From contig CAJQUW010004780.1 in the NCBI GenBank assembly GCA_907163375.1, forward strand, positions 12,501 to 76,500: a stretch of 64,000 nt of DNA, in the 5' to 3' direction. The translations under genes and the position numbers were made by a program. The DNA is from Prostheceraeus crozeri (lineage: Eukaryota; Platyhelminthes; Polycladida; Euryleptidae). The notes under the pieces were generated by a model that was given only the letters and a program-made list of their open reading frames with translations, had not been told where the DNA came from and ran no database searches. This document shows, in pieces, positions 52,878 through 64,000 of this stretch. Every line of letters begins with the position of its first letter. Positions within the stretch are counted from its first letter, which is position 1.

Positions 52878-54673
52878 CAGTCTGTTTCAATTTACTTCTC
52901 ACACTCAATATTTTTGTTGCAAAAACGAATTATAGTATAAAAGCTATTTCCAGGTCATCCAGCGGAACTCAAACGTATATGATTAAGATAAATCGTGCAC
53001 AGTCAAGCCTTGTGGTAAGGTGGCGAGCCGTGCATGAAGATATTGGCCCTTACAGAGCACTTTTTCCAATGGAGACTTAATGCGAGATTCCAAGATGGGC
53101 ACGTGAAAATGTTGATTCATACTGTGCTAACATGCGCTGTTCTCGAACACTGTTTCGACTTGTTATCTTGTCTGCAATCTGGCTCACGTTATTGTTTGCG
53201 GATATCGTACTCCAAGCTGATTGGTCAATTTTGATTTGATGTCTCTTCAGTGGGGAGATTTCAGAAAAATCTCATAACACTGGTGATTGACTGATTGTGG
53301 TGATTCAGACAGGTTGTAACCTGATCGTAGCAATGCCGCAAGGAAAGGACCTCTCAAACAGCAAAGTTGCTGAAATAACGACCTTGTTGAAGAATACGGA
53401 CTATTCACACCGATAAATAGCTCGTAGAACAGGAATTAGCAATTTTACAGTGTCGAGAATTGCTAGGATGAAGACCAACGGACATTATGTAGGCCATCGA
53501 AAATGAAGGTGTGGTAAGAAAAAAGCCACTAGTAGTGCAGATGTCCGCTTCTTAGTTCGTGAAGTAAAGAAAGACTATGGTGTTACAACTGCCAAGCTTC
53601 GAAAGCGGTTACAAGATGCAGGGACCAACGTCAGTCGAACAAGTGTGTGGCGGAGGTTGAAGGAAATGAAGTGCGAATCCAAGAAGCCCAGAAAGGTCTC
53701 TCTACTTACCAAAGCGATGAAACAAAAGAGACATCAGTTTGCTCTTGACCACGCTGGTTGGACTTCTGAGGATTGGAGAAGGGTAAGTGAATGTCTGAAT
53801 TCATTTTGTTCTGAATTTTCAAGAGAAATATTAACTTGAGTAACTTTCCCAATTTTTCGCCTTTTTTTATTATTTTTCTTTTTTTACAGGTGGCCTTTAG
53901 CGATGAATAGTCTTTTGAGTGCTCGTCAGTCCGTCCTAGGAGAGTCTGGACAGCTTCCTCATCGAAGACTCCCTTAGAACCACGTTTGAAACATCCAGTC
54001 AAAGTTATGATGTGGGGTATTATGAGTGCTGAAGGAGCCGGACGACTTTACGTATGCGAGGGGAGCATGAATCAACATTCGTATCTGCACGTCTTGGAGT
54101 CTCGTGCGAGACCTCAAATGGAGCAATGGAGTTCTGCTGGGGTTAACATCTTTATGCACGACACGACACCGTGCCACAAGGCTAGTCTGTGCACAAATTA
54201 TCTGAATCAAATCAATATGGGTGTTTTGAAATGGCCTAGAAATTCGTCAGACCTCAATCCTCTGGAGACACTTTGGGGGATACTGAAACAAAGACTTTGT
54301 GAATATGATTTGCCTACTGAACAGAGAGTAATTGAAAAAATTGTGCAGTTGTGGCATAATGATGTCTCCCTTACCTAAACATGTGAAAGGTTATTAGATT
54401 CCATGCAAAAAAGAATTCAAGCAGTGATCAAAGTACGAGGAGGACATACCCGGTTTTAGCTTGAAATCTGTTCTGCCTTTGAGTCTATTTTTTCATTTAC
54501 AGCAATTTGTAGCATTTAATCTTAATACATGAGTTACATCAGTTCTTTTTTTTACTTGTCTGTCGACATAAAACACTATAATAGCGCCTCAAACTTCCAG
54601 GAATAGTTTAGATACTATGACTTGCATGAATCTGCAAAAATATGTGGTGTGAGAAGTAAATTGAAACAGACTG
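52878..54673 (+). mobile_element. Tc1-type transposon of a second family, intron-bearing (1,796 bp)
   Basis: The left terminus CAGTCTGTTTCAATTTACTTC and right terminus GAAGTAAATTGAAACAGACTG are inverted copies (about 30 bp), with TA at 52876-52877 and 54674-54675. The first nine or so bases resemble the termini of the other Tc1 family in the window. Confidence 0.85.
53333..54459 (+). pseudogene. Tc1 (DD34E) transposase interrupted by a 107-bp intron
   Basis: The start MPQGKDLSNSKVAEITTLLK is followed by HTH regions (ISNFTVSRIARM; TTAKLRKRLQDAG), the intron 53783-53889 (AGGGTAAGTG ... TTTTTTTACAG, phase 0), VAFSDE (first D), VNIFMHDTTPCHKA (second D) and SSDLNPLETLWG (E), with 34 residues between the last two, and an end in GGHTRF. 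Four in-frame stops are visible: in the first HTH, near 53504, right after VAFSDE, and near 54375. The intron lies three codons before the first catalytic Asp codon region. Confidence 0.8.
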
Positions 54674-54675
54674 TA

Positions 54676-55616
54676 CATGTACATTCTCATCAAATTTAAT
54701 CGCAAGCTGAAAATCGATTGCTAAATTTATTTACTTAGTCAGCCGAGACACTTGGCTCAGGAAACAGTGCTGTTTGCCTAATCACATGAAGTAATTCGTG
54801 ATTGTTAGCTTTGCTACTTCCACAGTGTTATTTCAGATATAAATTTCATGTTGGCCCTCGTGCACTCAATGTCCGTGTCATGATTGATGAGCTGAATGCC
54901 TACGACGGGAAGGAAATGCTATTGTTTGATGAGAAAATGTTCAGAGACGAGACAAGCCCTCGTCTCGTCGTCTGACCCTAGATTCGAAATCTTCTGAAGA
55001 GATTCCAAATTCCCCGAAAATCTCAATCCCAGGATTAGTCCCGGGATTAAGTAGAATGTTAATTATCCTTTTACAAAGCATAGACATGAGTTAGTGGCAT
55101 GGGATACCGGTAAGGATTGCAATCCCGTCGGTTAGTGCAAATCCCGAAATCCTAGGATTAATGTATTAATTTGGTTATTATTTTCTTAGTAATTTACAGA
55201 TGATTTACTACTCCGCTTGTAGAACCGAATAGAATTTCGAATACTTTTCGATATCTTTCTTTGAAATACTAATTCAAACCCTGGCTGAACGTCGTACGCG
55301 CTAGTTGTGTTCTGGCTGTCTCTTGCAGAGCTCCGAGCATCGGTCTGACTTTGGTGGTTCTTTGTCATCAGTTTCGGAGAAATTTGTATCACTGTGTTCC
55401 TTGTCCTGTCACAAGTGCACCTAGTCCATTTGTTCGTCTCATTGTGTCATCCTTCACTATAAATTTTGGGAATTTTATATGTTCGTGACCTTTTAGCTGA
55501 TGACTGATCAGTCCGACAGAGCTTAGTAACTCTTCGCTATCGATCAGTGGTGCAATTGCGTGTCGGAACTGCACCGTCATTTCATAGGTCATTCACTGAT
55601 CAAAGGAGACAAAGAT
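54676..55616. other. No gene recognised; inverted AATCC repeats
   Basis: 54990-55165 has AATCCCAGGATTAGTCCCGGGATTAA and, further on, AATCCTAGGATTAATG, a set of self-complementary GGATT words that may be the end of a small DNA element. Confidence 0.3.
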
Positions 55617-56063
55617 AGCATGAATGTCGTGATATTTGGTTTTGATGAAAGTACTGGTGGATCAGAAAATCGGAAAGCATTTGATAAGAACAAAATTGAT
55701 GAATTGCTGAAAAAGTTGAATTTAAATTGCCTAGATATTGTTATTCACAGTCGCTCGGGAAATCTTAATTCTAACATCAAACCGAAAGCGCCCGATTCGC
55801 ATGGAACTGATTGACACAAGTCAAAAATACGAACTGTTACGTAAAGCCTCTTAGCTGAAGAAAACTGCTGGCTATTCAGAAATTTATATTCATTCTGATT
55901 TAACCCCTTTGCAACAGGAAAGGCGCAGGTTTATCTCGCAAGCTCTACGTCAGCTTCGAGAGAATGGTGAAGATGTAATTGTGTATCGAAACCAGATTGT
56001 ACAAAGTGATGCATTCAAAAATTTTCGCTCGACTTTTCATCCAAGAAATCCGATAGGCACATG
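55617..56063 (+). pseudogene. LINE ORF1 fragment (CR1/L2-type)
   Basis: MNVVIFGFDEST, then 'IDELLKKLNLNCLDIVIHSR', then in shifted frames ELIDTSQKYELL, 'YSEIYIHSDLTPLQQERRRF' and ENGEDVIVYRN. This matches the order in LINE ORF1 proteins with an RRM-like domain ('nvviyGl.E', 'r.iLv.l..t..k..iL', 'vyi..Dltp..r'). Confidence 0.55.
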
Positions 56064-56199
56064 AATGATTGTGACGTAACAGTTCCGTCTTTGCTGATAT
56101 CAAATGTAAGGTCAATCTTCTAGAAAATAGCTGATCTGAGTGAAGTAATTTCTAACTTACAACCACAAACAGACAAGAGTTTAGGACAGATGGACTACT

Positions 56200-56950
56200 T
56201 CATTATAACTCCATCTGTCTTAGACAATGGAAAGATGGATTGATAAACGGCATGCTACATAGAGCATACATGGTATCAAGCAGTTGTCACACCTATCACA
56301 GTGAAGTGAAAAATATGATCGATATTTTTGCAAAAAATGGTTATCCTAAGTTAATAATAGAAAAAGCCGTAAATATCTTCATAAATAAAAAAAACAAAAA
56401 TACTAAATCACATGTACAAGTACAGCCAAATACGAGTAGACATACAAGTAATGATTCTGATGACGTCATATACACAGTCATACCGTACATTGGAAAAACG
56501 TCTCAAAAGTTTAAATGTTATCTTTCTAAAAAATGCTAAAGTAGTTTTTAACACCAAAAAAAGTAAAGTCGCATTTCTCACTGAAATGTAAATCGAATCC
56601 CCTGTTGAAAGCGTGCGTTGTTTACGGATTCCCATGCCTGGGAGATCCAGGCAGCCAAACATACATTTGCAAAACCAAACCTCGACTTCAACAGAGGATC
56701 GAAGAACATGGTAAAACAGACACTGCCATCAAACAACATATCTGCATTTGTAATCACTGTACGCATGATACAAAAAATTAGTTCCGCGCAAAATATAGAG
56801 GTACAAGTAACTATGAAATCAGTATTGTAGAGGCATTGATGATAAAAGAGCATCAGCCAAAAATTAATCTCTCTGCTGAATATAACGGAATGTCGTATTT
56901 GCTAAAGGTATTTAATCAATTTCTTTGTCTTGTGCTAAATAACTGTTAAG
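56200..56950 (+). pseudogene. Penelope-like element 3' part: RT end and GIY-YIG endonuclease
   Basis: LHRAYMVSSSCHTYHSEVKN and FAKNGYPKLIIEKAV mark the end of the PLE reverse transcriptase. After the linker (VIPYIGKTSQKFK), the endonuclease reads YICKTKPRLQQRIEEHGKT, 'IKQHICICNHC' and ISIVEALMIKEHQPKINL, the latter with the catalytic Glu. Interrupted frames. It belongs to a different PLE lineage from the copy at 6073. Confidence 0.65.
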
Positions 56951-58937
56951 TCACCCATAATGGTATTGAATTACGCAATTGTTTAGTTAAACCAATCATG
57001 TTCTTGCTTCAGCGTTATTGATCAGTGTTAACAACCGCCAGCAAACAGCGGACTACATCTCCAAAAAGGAAAATATATCGATCTGAAAAGAAAACTTGTA
57101 TTCTAATATATTTCTATGGGGTAATGAAACAGATTCACCGAATAAGGAAAAGTGTATGATATCCTGGCACGTACTGTAGATATCTTGTTAGCAGGCTTTA
57201 ACATTAAGAGTATGCGTTGTAACTTACATGTATTTGCCACTCTGTAAATGACCTATGAAACAATCGCCAAGTATGTCGAAAATAAATCAACTTCTTTTCG
57301 GACATTTAGTAATATGACGACATAATAGTAGAGATGTAATTTTCTTCACATTAGATATAAAGGTGTCATGCGCATCGGGATCGAATGAGACTTTGGTCAG
57401 TTTGTGAAGTAGTTACGCAAATAAGCTCGAGTACGCAAGATAATTCATTCATAATGAATTCATAATCATTCAAATAATGACTGTACAAAACGATGCATTG
57501 ATAACTTTTATTAACTGGATTGGTGATACGAAGCAGAAATCGTTAAATTCCTTATGTTAACAGATATCGGTTAAAGACGATTCCTGAAAGCATTTCATAA
57601 ATGAATGTATCAATCCCCATCCATATTCGCAATTGATAAGTTGATGCGACCTCTGTCGCACTCTTATTGTGACCTTTTTAAAGCAACCTGTGTTTTCAGA
57701 AGTTGAATCACTAACATGTCATATTGGAATTCACTTTTCTTCGAACGTCTGAATTTTGTCATTTTTTGCAAGCATTTTGTGTAAGTCGAAGTCTATTTTA
57801 ACACAGCACCACATTCAGCATGAGTGCAGTATTTTAGAAGTACAAAACTATGAATAATCATGATCATTTGTCTTGTTACCATAGATATTGAATTGACTAC
57901 ACGAAATTCGAATGTTAATATCAATAAAATACGAATTATTAAAATGCCTAGCAACAATGGCACATTCAAAACATCATTTCTGCGCTTTTCCGTTGTGACT
58001 TGAATTCTTTGGATATCCACAATTCGTCCTTTTTATAATGACACTAGAGGCTACTTAGAACTGTAGAATACCACTTCACCAGGAAAATTTGAAAGAAAAT
58101 CTTCCACCCTTCATATGCAAGCAATATTCATGACATAAATAAATCTCATCAATCCCTTTTTGTACCCAGAAGTAACTTCTCAGAGCATGTAGCTAGTTTG
58201 ACATTATAGCCATCAATCACTAAAGAAATTTATATCCGTAATTCCAAAAAATGTCAAAAATTTCAAAAATCCTTCAGGATTGGGGAATTTATATTTTGAA
58301 TTACTGTTTATAGTAAAAAATATGAGCCAGTTGGAGGAAATGAATGCCAAGATTAGGAAGTTCACGTGCTACATCTATTGAACTGCAAATGTCGTGTGAT
58401 TGGAGGCTACAATAAAGAAGTTTACCTTTGATCTCTGATGAAAAGTAATTTCATTAACGTCAATATTTGTCATCATTGACCCATTTACAGGGTGTGTAGT
58501 AAAAAGCGCTATCTCGCTTCAATGGAATTTCTATTAAAAATTGCAATTTATTTTACTGATATACAAAATTTTGATGATATGCAAAACCGCTGTCTGAAAA
58601 TCAAGAACTGTCCAGAAGTGATTGATGTAGAAACAAGGAGAAAATCAGCAGCTTTTTTCAGCAGGTTCGAAATGCCGAAACAACAATCAGACTTTTGCTC
58701 CCAATGTACTTGCCAAGTGGACGTATGTCGGTTCCTTTCTGTAGAACATCATTGCGACGTGATTCTTTCTTTCCTGCTGTAAGCATTCTTAAATCTTCTG
58801 CATTTTTTGACTGATTTTATATGATTCCGCATTGATTCGTGATTTTACAGATAAAGACAAATATGGTGCATTTCTCTGTAAATTTTTCATGTAAATTTGA
58901 ATTTTATTGATCTGTCATTCCGATTTCTATTCTGATA
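56951..58937. other. No gene recognised; one isolated mariner-like terminus
   Basis: TACAGGGTGTGTAGTAAAAAGCGC at 58488-58511 looks like the start of a mariner element, followed by a 96-codon frame with no transposase motif. The rest is AT-rich. Confidence 0.35.
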
Positions 58938-58939
58938 TA

Positions 58940-60097
58940 CAGTCCGTTTCATAAAAAGTGGATCATCCTAAAATTTGACTAAATAAAACATAAGTATGAT
59001 ACAGAAAGCATTTTTCATGTTATTTCATGTCCCTAATATATTTAAATGTCCTTATATAATCTGATAAGCTATGATACAGTAACGGTTCTTAAGAAGCTAA
59101 TATTTTGTGGCCCTACCCTTATTGTCAATGACATTACCAATTCGTCTAGGCATTGATTCGATGATATCGTTGATTTTTGACTGATCTAACTTTCTCCACT
59201 CTCTTTTTAACAGTGACGTAAGTTGTGATACGCCATCTGTAGGTAGCAGTGAACGACGAACGTTACGTTTTAGAATACTCCATACATTTTCTATGGGATT
59301 CAGATCAGGAGAACGAGCTGGCCAAGATAATGTCCTAAGCCCTAATTGAGATTTGCATAAGTTTACTCTACAACTCCTGTGACACGTAGCATTATCATCC
59401 ATAAATAACCAAGTCGATGGATCACCAAGTTGATCTGTCATTTGGCCAATGTTCATTCGTAAAACATTCACATAGCGTTCAGAATTCATGGTTCTTTGCT
59501 GTATGTGAAGTTCAGAGCGGCCATTGGTCCAAATGCCAGCCCTGCAAAGGCTGACACTTTGCCTTTTGTGAATGCGATCTCGTTATTGTTCATTTGTGCT
59601 TTGTATTGTTTTCAACCGGTAAGAGATAGATTTCTAGCTGAAAGCAATCAGGAGTGCTGCCAACACCACCGCAACGAAGTCAGGAAGCTATGGAACATGA
59701 AGTCCAGTTAATCACATGTAGCAGTTACATTATTGTTGATGAATAATGGTGCTATACTGGCTCTGATTGACCGATTTTCTTTATTTTTGTTTTGCTTGAT
59801 AGCTTTTGGTTTGTAGAACAACATATTACATAACAAGGGAAACAAATGTAATTTTATAAGAGTGAGGTATGATTTTGTGTAACATTGCTAAATGAAGATC
59901 AAATTATCTATTACTTTTTTTATCTATAACAGGATAACAACTCAATATTCATGCTTGAAATTTCCAACAATGATATTAGTAAGCACAACTGACATATCTT
60001 CCAAATTTCAGAGAAATTCGTTCAAGTTTGGCGGAGTTAGACAAAGTTGAAGTTAAGGCGATGTTCAAGGGTGATCCATTTTTTATGAAACAATCTG
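58940..60097 (-). mobile_element. Tc1-type transposon copy 3, internally deleted (1,158 bp)
   Basis: It has the same termini and family as copies 1 and 2, with TA at 58938-58939 and 60098-60099. The last 130 transposase codons remain (59097-59489, WLFMDDNATCH, NPIENVW). Its internal deletion starts at the same leader site as in copy 2 but rejoins at GGGCTGGCATTTGGACC, about 14-20 bp earlier, so the junction is different. Confidence 0.85.
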
Positions 60098-60149
60098 TAC
60101 AATAAACACCATTCTCTCTCTTCTCTCTCTCTATGCCAGTTACAAATAT

Positions 60150-60929
60150 TCACATAGATCATGCCACAGATGGATCATACCTACAATACTGAGCCAAATT
60201 GAGAACCTTCAGCTCCATACAGAGAAAGCAGCGACGAACTAAGAAATCATAATTCCTCCGACAAGCATAAGATTTACAAGTTGTTATCTCTTCTCGAATA
60301 TTGGGAATGGATCTCGTCGTATTTCTTGGAAGACACATTTGCATAACACTTCCTTAAGAAAAAGAAGTCTCAGACAGCAAAGTCTGGAGAACGAAGTGGC
60401 CATTCAACAGAACTTCTGTGACCCAGAACTTCATCGACCCATGAATCTTCATTGAGAATGGCCAGCGCTGCAGTACTGTAATGAGATGGGCTCCAACCCG
60501 CCCGGTATTTCTGCTCCGGCTCTCACTTCGTCGAACGAGTGGAATGGCATGTTGCTCATTGTTTGTTTCCTGATCTCGAACTTCAGGACGCCAGCATGAG
60601 TTGTCAGTAGCTCATACTGTGCCCCACATCCGGTCAAACTTTTCGACGAAAACGATTGACTTCCGTTAAGTAATGGAGATGCATTTATCCACAGTTCAGC
60701 TACGATGAAAGCATCAAGAAATTCGACATTGCATTTTCTTTTGCTTCAGCTATGTTGTAGCACGCAACTGTTCAGGGCAACAGGTAGCAACGCTGGTTCC
60801 TTTCCTATAATTTGAATGAAGCTGCATGAGAAGATAAGAAGAATTTGTTAACTTGAAAAAGAATTTAATGACAATCCAGGAAGATTTTTCACAAAGAAAT
60901 GACTTTTTTCTGACTCACCCCGTATGCTA
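60150..60929 (-). mobile_element. Mariner-like element remnant
   Basis: The minus strand reads 'AILNEDSWVDEVLGHRSSVE' then WPLRSPDFAV and DFFFLKEVLC, the region around the third catalytic Asp of mariner transposases (WPPRSPDL.P.DFFLWG..K). TTTTTTCTGACTCACCCCGTA ending at 60929 resembles a mariner terminus. The other end is not found. A (CT)-rich run is at 60111-60131. Confidence 0.5.
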
Positions 60930-61335
60930 ATACCGCCTTTATTATATCACGAATCAGGATGAAAGTGGATTTATCATGCAATTACATAAAATTTCCGCAA
61001 TTTTTTATCTAAATCTGAGTTGTGGCTACTTTCCATACTGTGCTCTACATTTCTTAATCATACTGTGAAACAGCATAGCTTGAATATTGATAAAATCTAC
61101 ATATTCAGGCTAATAATGCAAACTTATGTGACCTAATGTTGCTTTTAGACTACACTGCAACGATAGTGCATTATCCTCTCTATCAAGTGAACTTAGTGTA
61201 CGTGTAGAGGGTGAGTCATATGCACGAAAATTTGTGCCTACACGAATTGGTGCGAGCGCACATGGGATCCTACTCGAGCCATCGAAGTTCAGGCACTGTG
61301 AGCACGTAATTGGATGTCAATTCTAAAAAGGTCAC
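60930..61335. other. No gene recognised
   Basis: Spacer; GAGGGTGAGTCATATGC at 61206 is similar to the inverse of the mariner terminus at 60929. Confidence 0.35.
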
Positions 61336-61343
61336 GCTTTGCT

Positions 61344-62058
61344 CAGGGATGCGCAGTCCTATCATTATGATAGGACTCCGACTCCGGGTGGCCAATATAT
61401 AAAGCCTAGTTTTTTGAAAAATTAACTGGCAACCTGCATCATAGATCATTGTAGGCTTACCTGAACCTATTTTTAGGGATCATTGCTGTATCAATTATCA
61501 ATCATTTTCGATGAAAGTTCATCAAATGTCGCTTTCAGTTGGTTGCATGGGACTCGACTCCTCCCATCTTGTTGATGTGCTGCACACGGTTTTTCTCCAG
61601 TCTCAGGCAGGAAAATCCCCATCCTTCTCAAGAAATATGAGCACGTTTTCGCTTTTAATATGCGCTTTAGAAGACCCATTACACACGGTTAACGTGAGGG
61701 CAAGAAGTAATGTTCTCAAATAAACTAGTATTACATTTTTGTCTCAGATGTGACCTTTGGTGTGTAAGTGTGATCGAAGGAAGGCTTGTCTTCTCTATAC
61801 TGAATCATCGAGTGAAAAGACAATCTTGTTTTCACTATCACGGGTCATTCCCTCAACTATTTCCAGCTTTGCATGCACTGTTGTCTCTGTACTTTTGTTT
61901 GACGGAGACAGTTGATGTCAAGACAGTGACAGCTATATGCACGAGAATAAATAATTTGTTTATATTATATTTCGGGTCTGGTTATAGGCCGGAGTCCGGA
62001 TCCGACTCCAGCAAAAATGATAGGACTCCGGGACTTCGACTCCGACTCCGCATCCCTG
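61344..62058 (-). mobile_element. Nonautonomous hAT element B (715 bp), inverted relative of element A
   Basis: It starts CAGGGATGCGCAGTCC and ends CTCCGCATCCCTG. Over its length it matches the reverse complement of 41545-42287 with many substitutions and small indels. The minus-strand frame 61491-61679 (MGLLKRILKAKTCSYFLRRM, GEKPC, 'GRSRVPCNQLKATF') is a clearer remnant of the BED-finger first exon. The flanking octamers agree only partly, so the duplication is uncertain. Confidence 0.7.
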
Positions 62059-64000
62059 CATTGCATGAAGGTTGATGTTGGTGAGAAGCATTCCTTGGCT
62101 GATATATAAAAATTCAAATGCACCGGAAGGCCTATGCTTGAATTCAGGATAATAGGAGCAGCTTGGTTGAGAAGCTTGCTCTATCTATAGATTCCATGAT
62201 AACACCCTAATATCTAACGACGAAAATTTGAAATGTAAACTCATTTGTTGCTATCGATTCTAGGTCTATTGCCAAATAAAAAACAGGTGGAAGGCGTTTT
62301 GAGCTATACAATGGACATGAATACTTCGAGTCTACTACTGACTACTATAATGCTCAACACAGCAGCTTCTCATTCGTTGGCGAAGTCGATTGCATAGGCC
62401 GGCGTTGTTGCTCCCATGATGCATTTGTAGGTAAAGATGCCGCAAGGGAAACTGAGTTTAATATGATAAACAGAGATATTTTCAAGTCAGACATGAATTT
62501 AGTGCAATAAGCAATTGATGGTAGGAATATTACATGAATTTTATAAACTCTAGACACTATTATACAAACAAAACTTAAAATTTTCTGAAAGTGAAGCAAA
62601 ATAGTAATTTCTCTGCCAAATCTGGATAGCAAACTGTGAAAATCTGAAATATTAGTCTGATAGTCTACTAAGTAGTGGTTCATGCCTGATTCATTTAAGA
62701 TTTGCATCCTATTTTAGCTTTTTCTGCAGAAGTATATCTAACTTTTACCCCATATTCCCTTAACTAGCAATGTAGTCAATAATGTCGGGAAATCTTTCCA
62801 AATGTTCTGATGGTCAACAGCCGTTTTGCCGTTGCCAGTATTACTGGTACACGGAGATGACGCATAAGAGAGTCTGGAACAATGAGCTCGCAATACTTGT
62901 CATAAATTTTTCATTTCAGTGAGTGTCCCTGTGCAACGTCAATCAAAATTTATCGCGTGCCGTTAACTTAATTATCCACGTCCACTGTCAGATGTTTGGG
63001 TAGTAGGACCTAGGTTGTATTGAAATCCATTATTTATTGCACCTCTTAAGCTCCACGTGTTATATAAACTGATATATCTGTATAAACTATCCTATGTAGT
63101 GAAATTATTCAAATGGAATAATTTTACAATAAATAGGCTGAGGAATACACGATGCTTCCAAAATTCATGCATGCTAGAATATAGGATTCTGAAAACTATA
63201 TCATGGATAGAGTATGGTTTGAACTACATGTATAAGTTGCCGGTAATCATTTTTACTGTTTAAAGAATAATTATCAATATCCATGTCACAAAACATACCT
63301 GTAGATGCTCTCAAATTCTATAACATTTACATGCTCTTAATGCTGTAATGATTGACTGATTTATTGACTGAAGTTCAATTTATTCTAGACTGAATGTCGT
63401 TAACGGTCTAATGTCGTTAACATGGGTCTAATTAAACTAGCCGGAAGGCCGCTCTTCAAAATTTGCGGCCTGGGCTACAACCCTGATGTGTAGTAGGCAG
63501 ATATTTTGAACAGTTGATTTAACAAGAACTAGATCCTATTTCTTTGTGAAATATTTTAGCTTTCCTGTCAGATTAGAGTTAATGATCCTCTATCTTTAGA
63601 GAGTAATCCTGTACAATCTGTTTCAATTGTTCTATATTATTCATTGCATTCTTGGCTATAGACTTGCCTTTACTTGCAACTAGAATCAATTCTATGCTAC
63701 TTGTTTACCTAGGCTATGATTCACTTGTCTGACGATTATCTATGAGTAGAGATTGAAATATATTACAAAAAGAAAAGCAATATTCAAAAATTTTAAACAG
63801 AACACTAGTTTTCTTGGTTCTTCCCGTAACATATGTATTTATCAGTAATATGAATTTTTCGATTCATGCTGATATTGATGGACCAATTCATATGTTGTTG
63901 CAGCATTAATTTTGCATTACATGTATTTATGTAGACCTGTTCTCCGTAAATAAGAAATTCAAAAGAAATTTATGACTTTAGATGAATTTCAGGTCGCTTG
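62059..64000. other. No gene recognised
   Basis: Frames up to 117 codons (62354-62707, minus) lack family motifs. TACAATCTGTTTCAATTGTTC at 63613 resembles the terminus of the intron-bearing Tc1 family but has no partner in view. Confidence 0.4.

Overview
The window is about 64 kb of AT-rich animal DNA in which I recognise no host gene. The content is a nested pile of mobile elements: one nearly complete Polinton/Maverick (adintovirus-like), the end of a second Polinton, Penelope-like elements (PLEs), RTE and CR1/Jockey-like LINEs, Tc1/mariner elements and hAT elements, plus foldback repeats and satellites. This mixture, with short spliceosomal-type introns and AATAAA poly(A) signals, points to an invertebrate metazoan. 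I cannot name the clade from sequence alone.

Regions. 1-2146 looks like the right end of a second Polinton of the same family. 2147-4765 holds a LINE 3' fragment, a (CT)n tract and a foldback repeat. 4772-26737 is the main Polinton: 21,966 bp, about 690-bp terminal inverted repeats (TIRs) and a perfect 6-bp target duplication TACAGG. It interrupts the very end of a decayed mariner element (26740-28027). 28.2-32.8 kb holds an inverted-duplicated mariner, another mariner remnant and a Tc1 element. 35-44 kb holds a deleted Tc1, a (TA)n tract, an RTE LINE with an 18-bp target duplication, a hAT derivative and a GGAGCG minisatellite. 44-57 kb holds LINE and PLE remnants and a Tc1 element with an intron in its transposase. 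58.9-62 kb holds a third Tc1 copy, a mariner remnant and a second hAT derivative. The last 2 kb shows nothing I recognise.

The main Polinton carries the expected virion and replication set: protein-primed DNA polymerase B, retroviral-type integrase with chromodomain, packaging ATPase, adenovirus-type protease, double-jelly-roll major capsid protein, two tandem penton-like genes and two small basic core-like proteins. It also has a DEDDh-type exonuclease candidate, two RING-like proteins (one membrane-anchored) and a coiled-coil protein. As a fossil it looks fairly young: about seven substitutions counted by eye between the TIRs over roughly 565 bp. It is not intact, with roughly ten breaks including one PLE insertion; several genes look whole.

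The most notable signal is on its minus strand at 14271-14816: an open 181-codon gene that aligns along its length with the two-repeat core of the TATA-binding protein (TBP). Beside it lie two paralogous genes resembling the PC4/p15 single-stranded-DNA-binding coactivator fold, one of which overlaps the TBP-like gene in another frame. The element also has TATA-box promoters at several gene starts and compact convergent poly(A) sites. Together these suggest a Polinton with its own transcription-initiation module. I do not know of a description of this, but I cannot search the literature or databases here.
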